This document shows, one piece after another, positions 1 to 8,364 of a DNA stretch of 47,699 nucleotides. A program made the translations under genes and the position numbers. This DNA comes from an uncultured Lachnospiraceae bacterium (GTDB lineage: Bacteria; Bacillota; Clostridia; Lachnospirales; Lachnospiraceae): positions 1 to 47,699 of the forward strand of contig CADBZI010000009.1 in NCBI GenBank assembly GCA_902799015.1. Reading direction: 5' to 3'. The notes beneath the pieces are model-generated. The model was not told the DNA's origin, did no database searches, and saw only the letters and a list, made by a program, of their open reading frames with translations. Position 1 is the first letter of the stretch, and the number at the start of each line of letters is the position of its first letter.

Positions 1-1
1 G

Positions 2-1330
2 GCACAGGACGGTACCGATCTGTCCTGGCTGAAGGGAGCATCGTGTGAGCTGAAGGTTGTTCCCGGCGAGGATATGCTGGATGGTGTGCTGGCGGTCTCG
101 CTGAATGATACCCAGCTGGCACATGTGCTGTTCTCGGCGGATCTGGCTACGCAGATGGCTTACATCAGTATTCCGGAATACTTTGACCAGACCATTGCCT
201 TTAAGCCGGGGGAAGTACTGGAGAGTCTGTTGTCCGGTGCTGCTTCTTCAGAGAATGGAGGCTCCATGCAGACGCAGATTCTGCAGATGATTATGGGAAC
301 CGGTATGGAGATTGTCTCGCAGCTTCAGCAGTATTTCACATCGATACCGGCGGATGTGTGGCAGCAGGAGATGATGAACTACGTGATGCCCATCATGAAC
401 AATCTCACGCAGGAGAGCGAGAGCGGAGTATTGACGGTCGGCAGCCTGAGCGCGGATGTGCAGACACAGACCTTCTCCATTCCGTCCGAGAAGATGCCGG
501 AAGTGATCTCCGGTATCCTGGATTCCCTTTCTCAGGATCAGGTAATTGGCGGTCTGCTTGAGAGTGATGCCGCATCCAGCCTGTGCTCTGTTTTGACAAT
601 GGTGTCCGGCGGAAGTGTCGTACTCAACGCAGCGGAGCTGAAGAAGCAGTTCCAGTCCGCCATTGAGAGCCTGAAAGCGCAGGATCTTTCCGGAATCCCC
701 GGAATTGTTGCAAAAATTTCAAACAGCGCGGATCAGAATGCAGCCGCTTTTGAACTGGCGCTGAATGCCGGCGGTCAGGAGTATGCGCTCTACAGTGTCA
801 AGGCGATTATGGATGGTACTGAGAATGCATTTGAGGTCACACCGAGTGCAATGCTGATGTCCATGTACGGCGTTGAGGGCGGTGAGATGGCCATTCTGGG
901 ACAGGGAAGCACTGCTGACGGAAAGCTGAATGAAGAGATCGAGCTGACGATGAATGGAGCGTCCGCTGCGAAGATGACGATCAGCGATCTTGATCTGGCC
1001 GGCATGATGAACAATGGCGGCATGAACGGAACGATTCATATCGAGGCAGCACAGATGAGTCTTGATATCGTCTACGCATCGCCGGAGGCGGGAACTCAGT
1101 CGGTCGAGTATTCTGTGAACGGAGAGATGTTCTATCAGATTGATCTGCACAGCGGTCCGGCTGCGGATGATCAGATCGAAGAGATCAACCTCGAGAATGT
1201 AGTTGAGGGTTCCAGCGTGGACGAAGTGATGAACTGGATCAATACCTTCAAGAGCGATGAAGCCGCGAGACTGCTTTCTGAAGCAGGCGTTCCGGCGAAC
1301 GCAGCCGCCCAGGAAGATCCGGCGGCATAA
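2..1330 (+). CDS. Unrecognised protein, 5' truncated by window edge
   Basis: The frame is open from base 2 with no stop, so the true start lies outside the window; the ATG at 74 is probably internal because the in-frame codons before it read as ordinary protein. About 443 residues are visible. The sequence is acidic, rich in Ala, Ser, Gly, Met and Gln, has no membrane segment, and alternates hydrophobic and polar residues in its second half as in beta-rich extracytoplasmic folds. It ends in an Ala-rich tail. I do not recognise a family; a secreted or lipid-anchored protein is possible, but the N-terminus that would show a signal peptide is missing. A strong hairpin terminator follows directly, so it is the last gene of its transcript. 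Confidence 0.8.
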   Translation, partial: AQDGTDLSWLKGASCELKVVPGEDMLDGVLAVSLNDTQLAHVLFSADLATQMAYISIPEYFDQTIAFKPGEVLESLLSGAASSENGGSMQTQILQMIMGTGMEIVSQLQQYFTSIPADVWQQEMMNYVMPIMNNLTQESESGVLTVGSLSADVQTQTFSIPSEKMPEVISGILDSLSQDQVIGGLLESDAASSLCSVLTMVSGGSVVLNAAELKKQFQSAIESLKAQDLSGIPGIVAKISNSADQNAAAFELALNAGGQEYALYSVKAIMDGTENAFEVTPSAMLMSMYGVEGGEMAILGQGSTADGKLNEEIELTMNGASAAKMTISDLDLAGMMNNGGMNGTIHIEAAQMSLDIVYASPEAGTQSVEYSVNGEMFYQIDLHSGPAADDQIEEINLENVVEGSSVDEVMNWINTFKSDEAARLLSEAGVPANAAAQEDPAA

Positions 1331-1351
1331 AGCGACAGCAAAAGAACATGA

Positions 1352-1395
1352 GGGACAGCAGCATGGAAACATTTCGATGCTGCTGTTCCTTTTTC
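1352..1395 (+). terminator. Rho-independent terminator
   Basis: A 13-bp stem (1352-1364 with 1377-1389, one G-U type mismatch) with a 12-base loop is followed by a T run at 1390-1394. It ends the transcript of the truncated first gene. Confidence 0.85.
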
Positions 1396-1396
1396 T

Positions 1397-1425
1397 TTGC
1401 AAGGGAGCAAAAGCTTTGCTACACT
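1397..1425 (+). promoter_or_regulatory. Sigma-A-type promoter for the DUF4428 gene
   Basis: TTGCAA at 1397-1402 and TACACT at 1420-1425 are separated by 17 bases. It lies just after the previous terminator and about 65 bases before the start at 1490. Confidence 0.55.
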
Positions 1426-1489
1426 GGAAAGGAACAGGGAAACACATCTGTCCGATGCGGACATGGCTGCAGACAGGAGGTATGGCATT

Positions 1490-2335
1490 ATGGCATTGTT
1501 TGGGTTGATTAAAGATAAAAACTGCGATATTTGCGGAAGCACGATCGGTCTTCTCGGAAACCGGAAGCTGGAGGATGGGAACTGCTGTAAGGAGTGTGCA
1601 AGGAAGCTGTCACCATGGTTCGATGAGAGACGGCACAGCACAGTAGAACAGATCAAGGATCAGCTCCGGTATCGGGAGAACAACCGGGAGGAACTGAAGA
1701 ATTTCCAGATCACACGAACCATCGCCTGTGACAGGTGGAAGGTCCTTCTGGATGAGAATGCGAAAAAGTTTATCCTGACACGGGATCCGCGGAAGCTGGA
1801 GGAAGAGAATCCGGATATTGTCGCGTATGCCGATATTACAGGATGCAGGCTGGACGTTGACGAGGATCGCGACGAAATCATGCGTGAGGTGAAGGAGGGA
1901 GACCAGACAAAGCGCGTTTCCTATAATCCGCCCCGCTACGAATACAGCTACAATTTCCGCTATCTGATCAATGTGAACAATCCCTATTTCGATGAGATGA
2001 AGTTTGAACTGAACAGCAGCAGTGTGCGCATCACCCCCACACAGGCTGCCGGCGCCGGCGGGACAGGGATTGTCGGCGTCCTCACAGCATTGGGCGGCAC
2101 CGGTGCTCCTGCAGTGTATGACCCGCATACGAATCCGGAATATGCCAAATATGAAAAGCTTGGGGAGGAGATTACCCAGGCCCTGACAGGCGCACAGCAG
2201 ACGGTGCGGGAGGAAGCCGCTCAGGCCGCTGCCGGTCCGAAGATGATCAAGTGTCCGTACTGCGGTGCCCAGACAGAGATCGGTGCGGGCAGCAAGTGCC
2301 AGTACTGCGGCGGCTATGTCGGCGACGCGCAGTAA
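1490..2335 (+). CDS. DUF4428 domain and C-terminal zinc-ribbon protein
   Basis: 281 residues. The start at 1490 is chosen because AGGAGG lies at 1475-1480 with good spacing; a longer open frame upstream from 1397 has no such site and overlaps the promoter. The N-terminus has a four-Cys zinc-binding pattern (C12, C15, C32 or C33, C36) typical of DUF4428, found in many clostridial proteins. The middle is charged, followed by a Gly/Ala-rich stretch near residues 175-200 that may be membrane-interacting. The C-terminus has a second zinc ribbon (C255, C258, C270, C273). No catalytic residues are evident. Likely a cytoplasmic or membrane-associated binding protein of unknown function. It is monocistronic: its own promoter in front and a terminator behind. 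Confidence 0.85.
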   Translation: MALFGLIKDKNCDICGSTIGLLGNRKLEDGNCCKECARKLSPWFDERRHSTVEQIKDQLRYRENNREELKNFQITRTIACDRWKVLLDENAKKFILTRDPRKLEEENPDIVAYADITGCRLDVDEDRDEIMREVKEGDQTKRVSYNPPRYEYSYNFRYLINVNNPYFDEMKFELNSSSVRITPTQAAGAGGTGIVGVLTALGGTGAPAVYDPHTNPEYAKYEKLGEEITQALTGAQQTVREEAAQAAAGPKMIKCPYCGAQTEIGAGSKCQYCGGYVGDAQ

Positions 2336-2350
2336 GAACGCCGTTGAGAA

Positions 2351-2397
2351 AAAGATCAGGTTTGTCTGCCCCGGGCGGAAAACCTGATCTTTTTTTG
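2351..2397 (+). terminator. Rho-independent terminator
   Basis: A stem of about 13 bp (2351-2363 with 2379-2391; AAGATCAGGTTT against AAACCTGATCTT) is closed by a GC-rich loop and followed by seven T. It ends the DUF4428 transcript. Confidence 0.85.
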
Positions 2398-2406
2398 CTC
2401 AAACAC

Positions 2407-2435
2407 TTGAATAATTGCTCATATGAATATATAAT
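2407..2435 (+). promoter_or_regulatory. Strong sigma-A promoter for the ABC exporter operon
   Basis: TTGAAT (2407-2412) and a perfect TATAAT (2430-2435) with 17-base spacing, in an AT-rich island about 85 bases before the ATPase start. Confidence 0.7.
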
Positions 2436-2521
2436 CATGCTTGGTTAGAAAAAACTATCTGATTTGAGGCATGACTACCTGGTATCAGCACTCAGATCTC
2501 AGCAGACAGGAGGAACTACTT

Positions 2522-3223
2522 ATGAGTCTTGCATTGTCACTGCGTTCCGTAAGCAAGGTGTATTCGACCGGCGGTCATTCCTTTAAGGCACTCGACCAGG
2601 TGGATCTGGATATCGAGGAAGGAAAGCTGGTCGTCATCCTCGGCCCTTCGGGAGCCGGCAAGTCAACGCTTCTGAATCTGATCGGGGGAATGGACATCCC
2701 GTCGGACGGGACCATCCGGGTAAACGGGACAGATATTTCCACCTATTCGGAGAATGCGCTTGCAGATTACCGTGCGGGCAATATCGGTTTCATTTTCCAG
2801 TTTTACAATATTCTTCCGACCCTGACGGTTCTGGAGAACGTGAATCTGGTCGCGGATCTTTCCGAGCATGCGATCGATGGGAAAACAGCACTGGAGGCGG
2901 TCGGTCTGGGAGACCACCTGGACAAGTTTCCGAACCAGCTGTCCGGCGGAGAGCAGCAGAGAGTTTCCATTGCGAGAGCAATTGCGAAGAATCCGGCGCT
3001 GCTGCTGTGTGATGAGCCTACCGGCGCACTGGACTCCGCGACGGGCGTCACCATTCTCAAGCTTCTGAAGGAGCAGGCGTCCAGGGGGAAGACGGTTATC
3101 ATCGTCACACATAACTCCTTGTTCGCAGACATTGCGGACGTAGTAGTACGCCTGAAAAACGGAAAAATCAGAAGCGTGACAAAGGTGGAAGCACCGATGA
3201 ATATCGATGATGTCGAGTGGTGA
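2522..3223 (+). CDS. ABC transporter ATP-binding protein, MacB/LolD type
   Basis: 233 residues, normal for this family. Start at 2522 is set by AGGAGG at 2508-2513; an upstream in-frame ATG at 2471 has no such site. All ATPase motifs are intact: Walker A GPSGAGKS (41-48), Q-loop Q93, signature LSGGEQQR (140-147), Walker B ending in DEPTGALD (164-171) and an H-loop in THNS. The DEPTGALD sequence and size place it with the ATPases that pair with FtsX-type permeases (MacB, LolD, antimicrobial-peptide resistance and lipoprotein systems). It drives the permease encoded immediately downstream by mechanotransmission. The substrate cannot be read from the ATPase. Confidence 0.95.
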   Translation: MSLALSLRSVSKVYSTGGHSFKALDQVDLDIEEGKLVVILGPSGAGKSTLLNLIGGMDIPSDGTIRVNGTDISTYSENALADYRAGNIGFIFQFYNILPTLTVLENVNLVADLSEHAIDGKTALEAVGLGDHLDKFPNQLSGGEQQRVSIARAIAKNPALLLCDEPTGALDSATGVTILKLLKEQASRGKTVIIVTHNSLFADIADVVVRLKNGKIRSVTKVEAPMNIDDVEW

Positions 3224-3236
3224 GAGGGGAGAGACT

Positions 3237-5582
3237 ATGCTGAAGAAAAAACTGCTGCGGGACCTGCGCAGGAATCTGTCACAGTTCTTTGTGATTTTTA
3301 TGATGGTTCTGCTCTCTGTCATGGTATTTGCAGGCGTACATGCCTATATGGATGGCATGCGGATCAGCGCGGAACAGATTTATGAAGCATACAACCTTGC
3401 GGATCTTTGGATGACGGGGGAAGGATTTTCGGAGCAGGAGCTGAAGACGGTTCTTGCCGATGAAAATGTTGCGGCAGCCAACCGGGTGCTGACCGTACAG
3501 GTCACCCCGGACAACATGAAGGATGTTACGCTTGAGCTGAACCTGATCGAGGACAATGATGTCTGCAGGATGTATGTGTTCGAGGGAGAAGCATTTGACC
3601 CGGAACGGGAAGACGGGATGTGGCTTGACCGGGAGTTCGCGAAGGCCAGAGGCCTGAAGATCGGCGATACCATTACGCTGAGCTATGAGATGCTTCACGT
3701 CACGGCGAAGATCGCAGGACTTGTGGAAACGCCGGATCATGCTTACAGCATTAAGGATTCCACGGAGATCTTTCCGGATCATAATACCTTTGGATATGCG
3801 TATCTGTCCCGGAATGTGCTTCCCGGGCCGGTGCGGAATCTGGTGCCGTTTCCATCGATCATTGTCGATCTGAAAGACCCGGAGCTGTTCGATGAAACAA
3901 AAGCGAGACTTCAGGCGGCTGTGCCGGGTACGCTGGCCGTGACCGGCAGGGGTGAGCTGGCGTCCTATGTCGGATATCAGTCGGAGGTGGAGGAAGGAGA
4001 GACCTATTCCTTTGTCTTCACGGCGCTGTTTCTGTTCATCGCAATCCTTTCCGTGATCACAACCATGCGGCGCTTTGTGAAAAAGGAGCGCACACAGATC
4101 GGAATCCTCAAAGCGCTCGGCTTTCGGAAAGGCAGGATTGTCAGGCACTATATCAGCTACAATCTTTTGCTGAGCGTCGTCGCTGCCGTGCTTGGCATTG
4201 TGCTCGGCGCAGCACTGATCGGCAGATTCTTCCTGAACATGGAAATGGATTATTTTGAGATGCCCCAGGCGCATATCGTGATGGTTCCTCTCGTCTATGT
4301 GGTTGCCGCGGCATGTGTGCTGGTGATCGTCCTGGTCACATGGCTTTCCTGCCGGCGCATTCTGAACGAACCGGCCAGCCAGGCACTCCGGACGGAAGTA
4401 CCGGCCGTGAAGAACACCCGGTTCTGCTTGACGACAAAGGGCATCTTCCGGAAACTGTCCACCGTCACAAAATGGAACCTGCGTGACATTGCCCGCAATA
4501 AGGGACGCTGCATCGCCGGCGTTGTCGGAATCATGGGCTGCACCATGCTGGTTGTCACGGCACTGGGAATGTTCGACACGATACAGAATTATCTGAACTG
4601 GCAATTCCGTGTTCTGAACCGGTATGAATCCTACATCGTGGTATCCTCCTCCTGCACCGACGCACAGATGGAAGCTTTGACAGATACTTATGGAAATGAG
4701 ACCTCACAGACACTGGCCCTGGAGGTGAAGGACGGCAAGGCAGCGCCGGGAAGCGGCACGCCAGAGAGCGAAGCGGCACAGTCCGGAACAACCTCCACGC
4801 AGATGATGCTGGTCACGGACGCCCCCCAAAGCCTGATCTTTACCGGGCACGATGGTAAAGAGCTCACGCTGTCGGAGGAAGGCGTCTACATCACGGAAAA
4901 GCTTTCGAAGACGCTGAAGCTTGAGATCGGGGACTCCTTCACCTGGCATGTTTACGGGGAGGACGAGTGGTATACCACACCCATCGTCGGTACCTACCGT
5001 GACCCGCAGAATCAGAGATTTGCGTGCACAAAAGGATACCTGGAGAAGATCGGGAAGGAATACCGCCCGGATACGATCTACAGCATGGAGGAGCTGGACC
5101 GCAGTGCGGTTCCGGACGGCGCGGAGGTCATCCAGACAAAGAGCGGTCTGGAAACCGGCGTACAATCCATGCTCGGCAGGATGACCTCCGTCATCTACCT
5201 GTTCATCGGCTTCGCGGCGCTTCTGGCCGTCGTGATCCTGTATAATCTGGGCATTCTGAGCTATTCGGAAAAGCAGTATCAGTTCGCAACGCTGAAGGTC
5301 CTCGGCTACCGGACGAAGGCGCTTCGCCATATCTTCAACCAGCAGGGCCGGATCCTGGCACTGATCTCGATCCTGCTGGGACTGCCTGCCGGCTACTGGA
5401 TGATCTCCTATATCTTTGAGGCGGCGCTGGGCGATGGCTATGACTTCCGGGCATACATCAGACCCGTATCCTACGTCATTGCCGGAATCGGAATCTTTCT
5501 GGTATCCGCGCTGGTCAATGACCTGATGAGCCGGAAGATCCGCAGCATTGATATGGTAAGCAGTCTCAAGGCAAACGAGTAA
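3237..5582 (+). CDS. FtsX-family ABC transporter permease
   Basis: 781 residues. The chosen ATG at 3237 lies 13 bases after the ATPase stop with GAGGGGA in front. Layout: one membrane helix near residues 15-37, a large extracytoplasmic domain (about 40-255), three helices of a first FtsX unit (about 260-380), a short linker, a further helix near 430-455, a second outside domain with a Ser/Gly/Thr-rich loop, then three helices of a second FtsX unit (about 650-770). This is the duplicated FtsX architecture of Gram-positive exporters. With its ATPase it forms a two-gene operon. No response regulator or histidine kinase lies beside it, which argues mildly against a bacitracin/lantibiotic sensor system. 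Substrate unknown. Confidence 0.92.
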   Translation: MLKKKLLRDLRRNLSQFFVIFMMVLLSVMVFAGVHAYMDGMRISAEQIYEAYNLADLWMTGEGFSEQELKTVLADENVAAANRVLTVQVTPDNMKDVTLELNLIEDNDVCRMYVFEGEAFDPEREDGMWLDREFAKARGLKIGDTITLSYEMLHVTAKIAGLVETPDHAYSIKDSTEIFPDHNTFGYAYLSRNVLPGPVRNLVPFPSIIVDLKDPELFDETKARLQAAVPGTLAVTGRGELASYVGYQSEVEEGETYSFVFTALFLFIAILSVITTMRRFVKKERTQIGILKALGFRKGRIVRHYISYNLLLSVVAAVLGIVLGAALIGRFFLNMEMDYFEMPQAHIVMVPLVYVVAAACVLVIVLVTWLSCRRILNEPASQALRTEVPAVKNTRFCLTTKGIFRKLSTVTKWNLRDIARNKGRCIAGVVGIMGCTMLVVTALGMFDTIQNYLNWQFRVLNRYESYIVVSSSCTDAQMEALTDTYGNETSQTLALEVKDGKAAPGSGTPESEAAQSGTTSTQMMLVTDAPQSLIFTGHDGKELTLSEEGVYITEKLSKTLKLEIGDSFTWHVYGEDEWYTTPIVGTYRDPQNQRFACTKGYLEKIGKEYRPDTIYSMEELDRSAVPDGAEVIQTKSGLETGVQSMLGRMTSVIYLFIGFAALLAVVILYNLGILSYSEKQYQFATLKVLGYRTKALRHIFNQQGRILALISILLGLPAGYWMISYIFEAALGDGYDFRAYIRPVSYVIAGIGIFLVSALVNDLMSRKIRSIDMVSSLKANE

Positions 5583-5614
5583 CCTTGCCAGAGTATGATG
5601 GACAGTAAGAGCGT

Positions 5615-5637
5615 CCTCTGAATCTGTTTTATGCATC
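5615..5637 (+). repeat. Partial copy of the 9557-9579 repeat arm
   Basis: The 23 bases in the gap between the permease and the deaminase match 9556-9579 except for one missing A (CTCTGAATCTGTTTTATGCA against CTCTGAAATCTGTTTTATGC). Such a match in two intergenic spaces 4 kb apart suggests a dispersed element. Confidence 0.6.
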
Positions 5638-5723
5638 GGATGGTAAATGGAACCGCTGCTGGTATTCATTTCCTGAGAAAAGTATGATAAGATCAGGCAG
5701 CAGTATAAGGAGGAGGTTTGGAT

Positions 5724-7001
5724 ATGGGAATTGTGATCCGGGATGCGCTTGCGGCTGTACCCGGCCCTGACGGAATCGAGATCTCGAGGCATACGATCTA
5801 TGTTGCAGGGGATCTGATTGCCGGGATTGATGAGATGCCGGCCGGGTTTTCCGGGGATGAAGTGGTGGAAGGCAGGAATCGTCTGGTGATTCCGGGCCTG
5901 ATCAATGCGCATACCCATACTTATATGTCCATGATGCGCAATTCGGCGGACGATCTGCCGTTCATGGAATGGCTGTTTGAGCGGGTATCTCCGATTGAGG
6001 ATCAGCTGACCGGGGAGGATGCATACTGGGCGTCGCTCCTGTCGCAGATTGAGATGATCCGGTCCGGGACAACGACATTTAACGATATGCAGATGCATAT
6101 CCATCAGACCACGAAGGCTGTGAGAGAGAGCGGGATGCGTGCGGTGATCTGCAGAGGCCTGGTCGGAGATGCGTATGACCGGGAAGACACGCGTCTGAGG
6201 GAAGCGCTCGAGGAGATGGAGGACGGAAAGGATTGCAGCAGGCTGACATTTTTGCTCGGTCCGCATGCGCCCTACACCTGCGGGCCTGACTATCTGCGGA
6301 TGGTGGCGGACACGGCAAAGACAATGGGGATCGGCATTCATATCCATCTTTCGGAATCTGTGACAGAGATCGAGAACATGCGCAAGGAGCATGACTGCAC
6401 CCCGATCGAATACGCCGCCAGAGCGGGGGTGTTTGAGGTGCCGACGATCGCTGCGCACTGCGTACAGCTTGAGGGCGAGGACATTTCCATCCTTGCGCGG
6501 CATCATGTGAGCGTAGTCACGAATCCGGCTTCCAATATGAAGCTGGGAAATGGATTTGCGCCGGTTCAGGAGCTGCTGGATGCGGGCGTGAATGTCTGCC
6601 TTGGTACAGACGGAGCCGCCTCCAACAATGCCCAGAATATGTTCCGGGAAATGAGCCATCTGGCATTGATTCACAAGGGATGGCACAGAACGCCGCAGTG
6701 TATCAGCGCGCCGCAGGTGTTCGAGGCCGCGACAAGCGCCGGAGCGAAGGCGCTTCGGCTGAATACGGGATCCATAGAGGTCGGGAAGAAGGCTGATCTT
6801 GCGATTCTGCGCCTGGATACGGCGAGCATGATGCCGAACAACAACCTGCTTGCGGCACTTTGTTACAGCGCGGACGGTTCTGAGACCGATACGGTCATCA
6901 TCGACGGAAAGATCGTGATGCAGAACAGAGAACTGAAGACAATTGACGAGGAGAAGGTCTACGCGCAGATCCGGAGGATGTGTGAAAGACTCGGGCTGTA
7001 A
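5724..7001 (+). CDS. mtaD: 5-methylthioadenosine/S-adenosylhomocysteine deaminase-like amidohydrolase
   Basis: 425 residues, typical for the MtaD/SsnA/TrzA branch of the amidohydrolase superfamily. Start at 5724 has AGGAGG at 5711-5716; a TTG two codons upstream would sit against the ribosome site. The metal and catalytic set is complete: H63 and H65 (AHTH), H208 with E211 (HLSES), H245 (AHC) and D296 (GTDG). Family members hydrolytically deaminate the adenine of 5'-methylthioadenosine, S-adenosylhomocysteine or 5'-deoxyadenosine to inosine forms; relatives also act on guanine or triazines. The next gene, 100 bases on, is an AhcY-family hydrolase, which strongly favours S-adenosylhomocysteine as at least one substrate. 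Cytoplasmic. Exact substrate preference is inference. Confidence 0.88.
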   Translation: MGIVIRDALAAVPGPDGIEISRHTIYVAGDLIAGIDEMPAGFSGDEVVEGRNRLVIPGLINAHTHTYMSMMRNSADDLPFMEWLFERVSPIEDQLTGEDAYWASLLSQIEMIRSGTTTFNDMQMHIHQTTKAVRESGMRAVICRGLVGDAYDREDTRLREALEEMEDGKDCSRLTFLLGPHAPYTCGPDYLRMVADTAKTMGIGIHIHLSESVTEIENMRKEHDCTPIEYAARAGVFEVPTIAAHCVQLEGEDISILARHHVSVVTNPASNMKLGNGFAPVQELLDAGVNVCLGTDGAASNNAQNMFREMSHLALIHKGWHRTPQCISAPQVFEAATSAGAKALRLNTGSIEVGKKADLAILRLDTASMMPNNNLLAALCYSADGSETDTVIIDGKIVMQNRELKTIDEEKVYAQIRRMCERLGL

Positions 7002-7101
7002 GATGCTGCGGCGCCGGCCGGCGGAATGAAGATGGATGCAGGAAGAACCGGAAGGCGATCAGCAGGAACGGAGAATGGAGAAAGAATAAGGAGGCACGAA
7101 G

Positions 7102-8364
7102 ATGGCGAGTGAAATCAAAGACATCAATCTGGCGGAGTCCGGACTGAGAAAGATTGACTGGGTACGGAGGAACTGTCCTCTTCTTACAACGCTGACGGAG
7201 GAATTCTCAAAGACGAAACCGTTCGCAGGGAAGAAGATTGCGCTGTCGGTTCATCTGGAGGCAAAAACAGCCTACCTGTGCCTGACCCTGGCGGCAGGAG
7301 GGGCGGAAATGTATGTGACGGGTTCCAACCCGCTCTCCACCCAGGACGATGTAGCCGCCGCGCTGGTCTCTGAAGGTCTGGAAGTACACGCGAAGCATGG
7401 CGTCTCCATGGAGGAGTATGAATCTCACATCCGCGCCGTGCTGTCCTGCGGTCCGGATATCATCATCGACGACGGCGGGGATCTTGTGTACATGATGCAC
7501 ACACAGCTGCAGCATCTGATTCCGGGCGTGATCGGCGGGTGTGAGGAGACAACAACCGGTATTCTCCGTCTGGAAGCACTCAACCGGGAAGGGAAGCTGC
7601 GCTTCCCGATGGTGCGTGTCAACAACGCGATGATGAAGCATCTGTTTGACAACCGTTACGGGACAGGACAGTCGGTATGGGACGGCATCAACCGCACCAC
7701 GAATCTGATCGTGGCCGGAAAGACGGCTGTGGTTGCCGGCTATGGCTGGTGCGGAAAGGGTGTTGCCATGCGGGCAAAGGCACTCGGCGCACGGGTCATT
7801 GTGACAGAGATCGATCCGGTTAAGGCGATCGAGGCTGTCATGGATGGATTTGACGTTATGCCGATGGCAGAAGCCGCGAAGTATGGTGATTTCTTCGTCA
7901 CGGTGACCGGCTGCAATAAAGTCATCGACGAGGAAGACTTCCTCAACATGAAGGATGGTGCCATCTGCTGCAACGCCGGACATTTTGACTGTGAGGTCAA
8001 CATCGCATGGCTCAGAGAACACGCCGTTAAGACGCAGCTGATGAGAGACAACATTCTCGGGTTCCAGCTTGAAAACGGAAGATGGGTCCACGTACTCGGA
8101 GAAGGCAGACTGGTGAACCTTGCCTGCGGAGACGGTCATCCTGCGGAAATCATGGATATGTCCTTTGCAGTGCAGGCGCTGTGCGCGAAGTATCTGGTGG
8201 AGCATCAGGGAAAACTGGATTCCATGCTGATGGATGTGCCGCTTGAGGTGGATATGGAGATCGCCCGAAAGAAGCTGTCCTTCCTCGGAAAAGAGATCGA
8301 TACACTGACCGAGGAGCAGGAGCGTTATCTGAATGAATCCGGACTGGAGGGTGCAACATCATGA
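7102..8364 (+). CDS. ahcY: AhcY-family S-adenosyl/S-inosylhomocysteine hydrolase
   Basis: 420 residues, start preceded by AAGGAGG at 7088-7094. It has the family's catalytic set: D123/D124 (DDGGDL), E148 or E149 (GCEET), K179 and D183 (KHLFDN), the HTQ motif, and the NAD site GYGWCGKG (213-220). It is the short class without the roughly 40-residue insertion of many bacterial and eukaryotic enzymes, and lacks the usual C-terminal Lys-Tyr tail. At the adenine pocket the usual HMTxQ/E is replaced by H51-L-E53-A-K55, the HxExK form that I recall from archaeal and thermophile enzymes preferring S-inosylhomocysteine. With the deaminase upstream, the likely reaction is S-inosylhomocysteine to homocysteine and inosine. 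Stop overlaps the next start by four bases (ATGA). Confidence 0.92.
   Translation: MASEIKDINLAESGLRKIDWVRRNCPLLTTLTEEFSKTKPFAGKKIALSVHLEAKTAYLCLTLAAGGAEMYVTGSNPLSTQDDVAAALVSEGLEVHAKHGVSMEEYESHIRAVLSCGPDIIIDDGGDLVYMMHTQLQHLIPGVIGGCEETTTGILRLEALNREGKLRFPMVRVNNAMMKHLFDNRYGTGQSVWDGINRTTNLIVAGKTAVVAGYGWCGKGVAMRAKALGARVIVTEIDPVKAIEAVMDGFDVMPMAEAAKYGDFFVTVTGCNKVIDEEDFLNMKDGAICCNAGHFDCEVNIAWLREHAVKTQLMRDNILGFQLENGRWVHVLGEGRLVNLACGDGHPAEIMDMSFAVQALCAKYLVEHQGKLDSMLMDVPLEVDMEIARKKLSFLGKEIDTLTEEQERYLNESGLEGATS

Noticed and set aside
5583-5723. SAM or SAH riboswitch before the deaminase/ahcY operon
   Set aside because: No recognisable core of these classes; only a repeat fragment and a normal ribosome site.
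4704-6686. A 660-codon open frame on the minus strand across the permease and deaminase
   Set aside because: Spans the end of one clear gene and the start of another, with atypical composition; a shadow.
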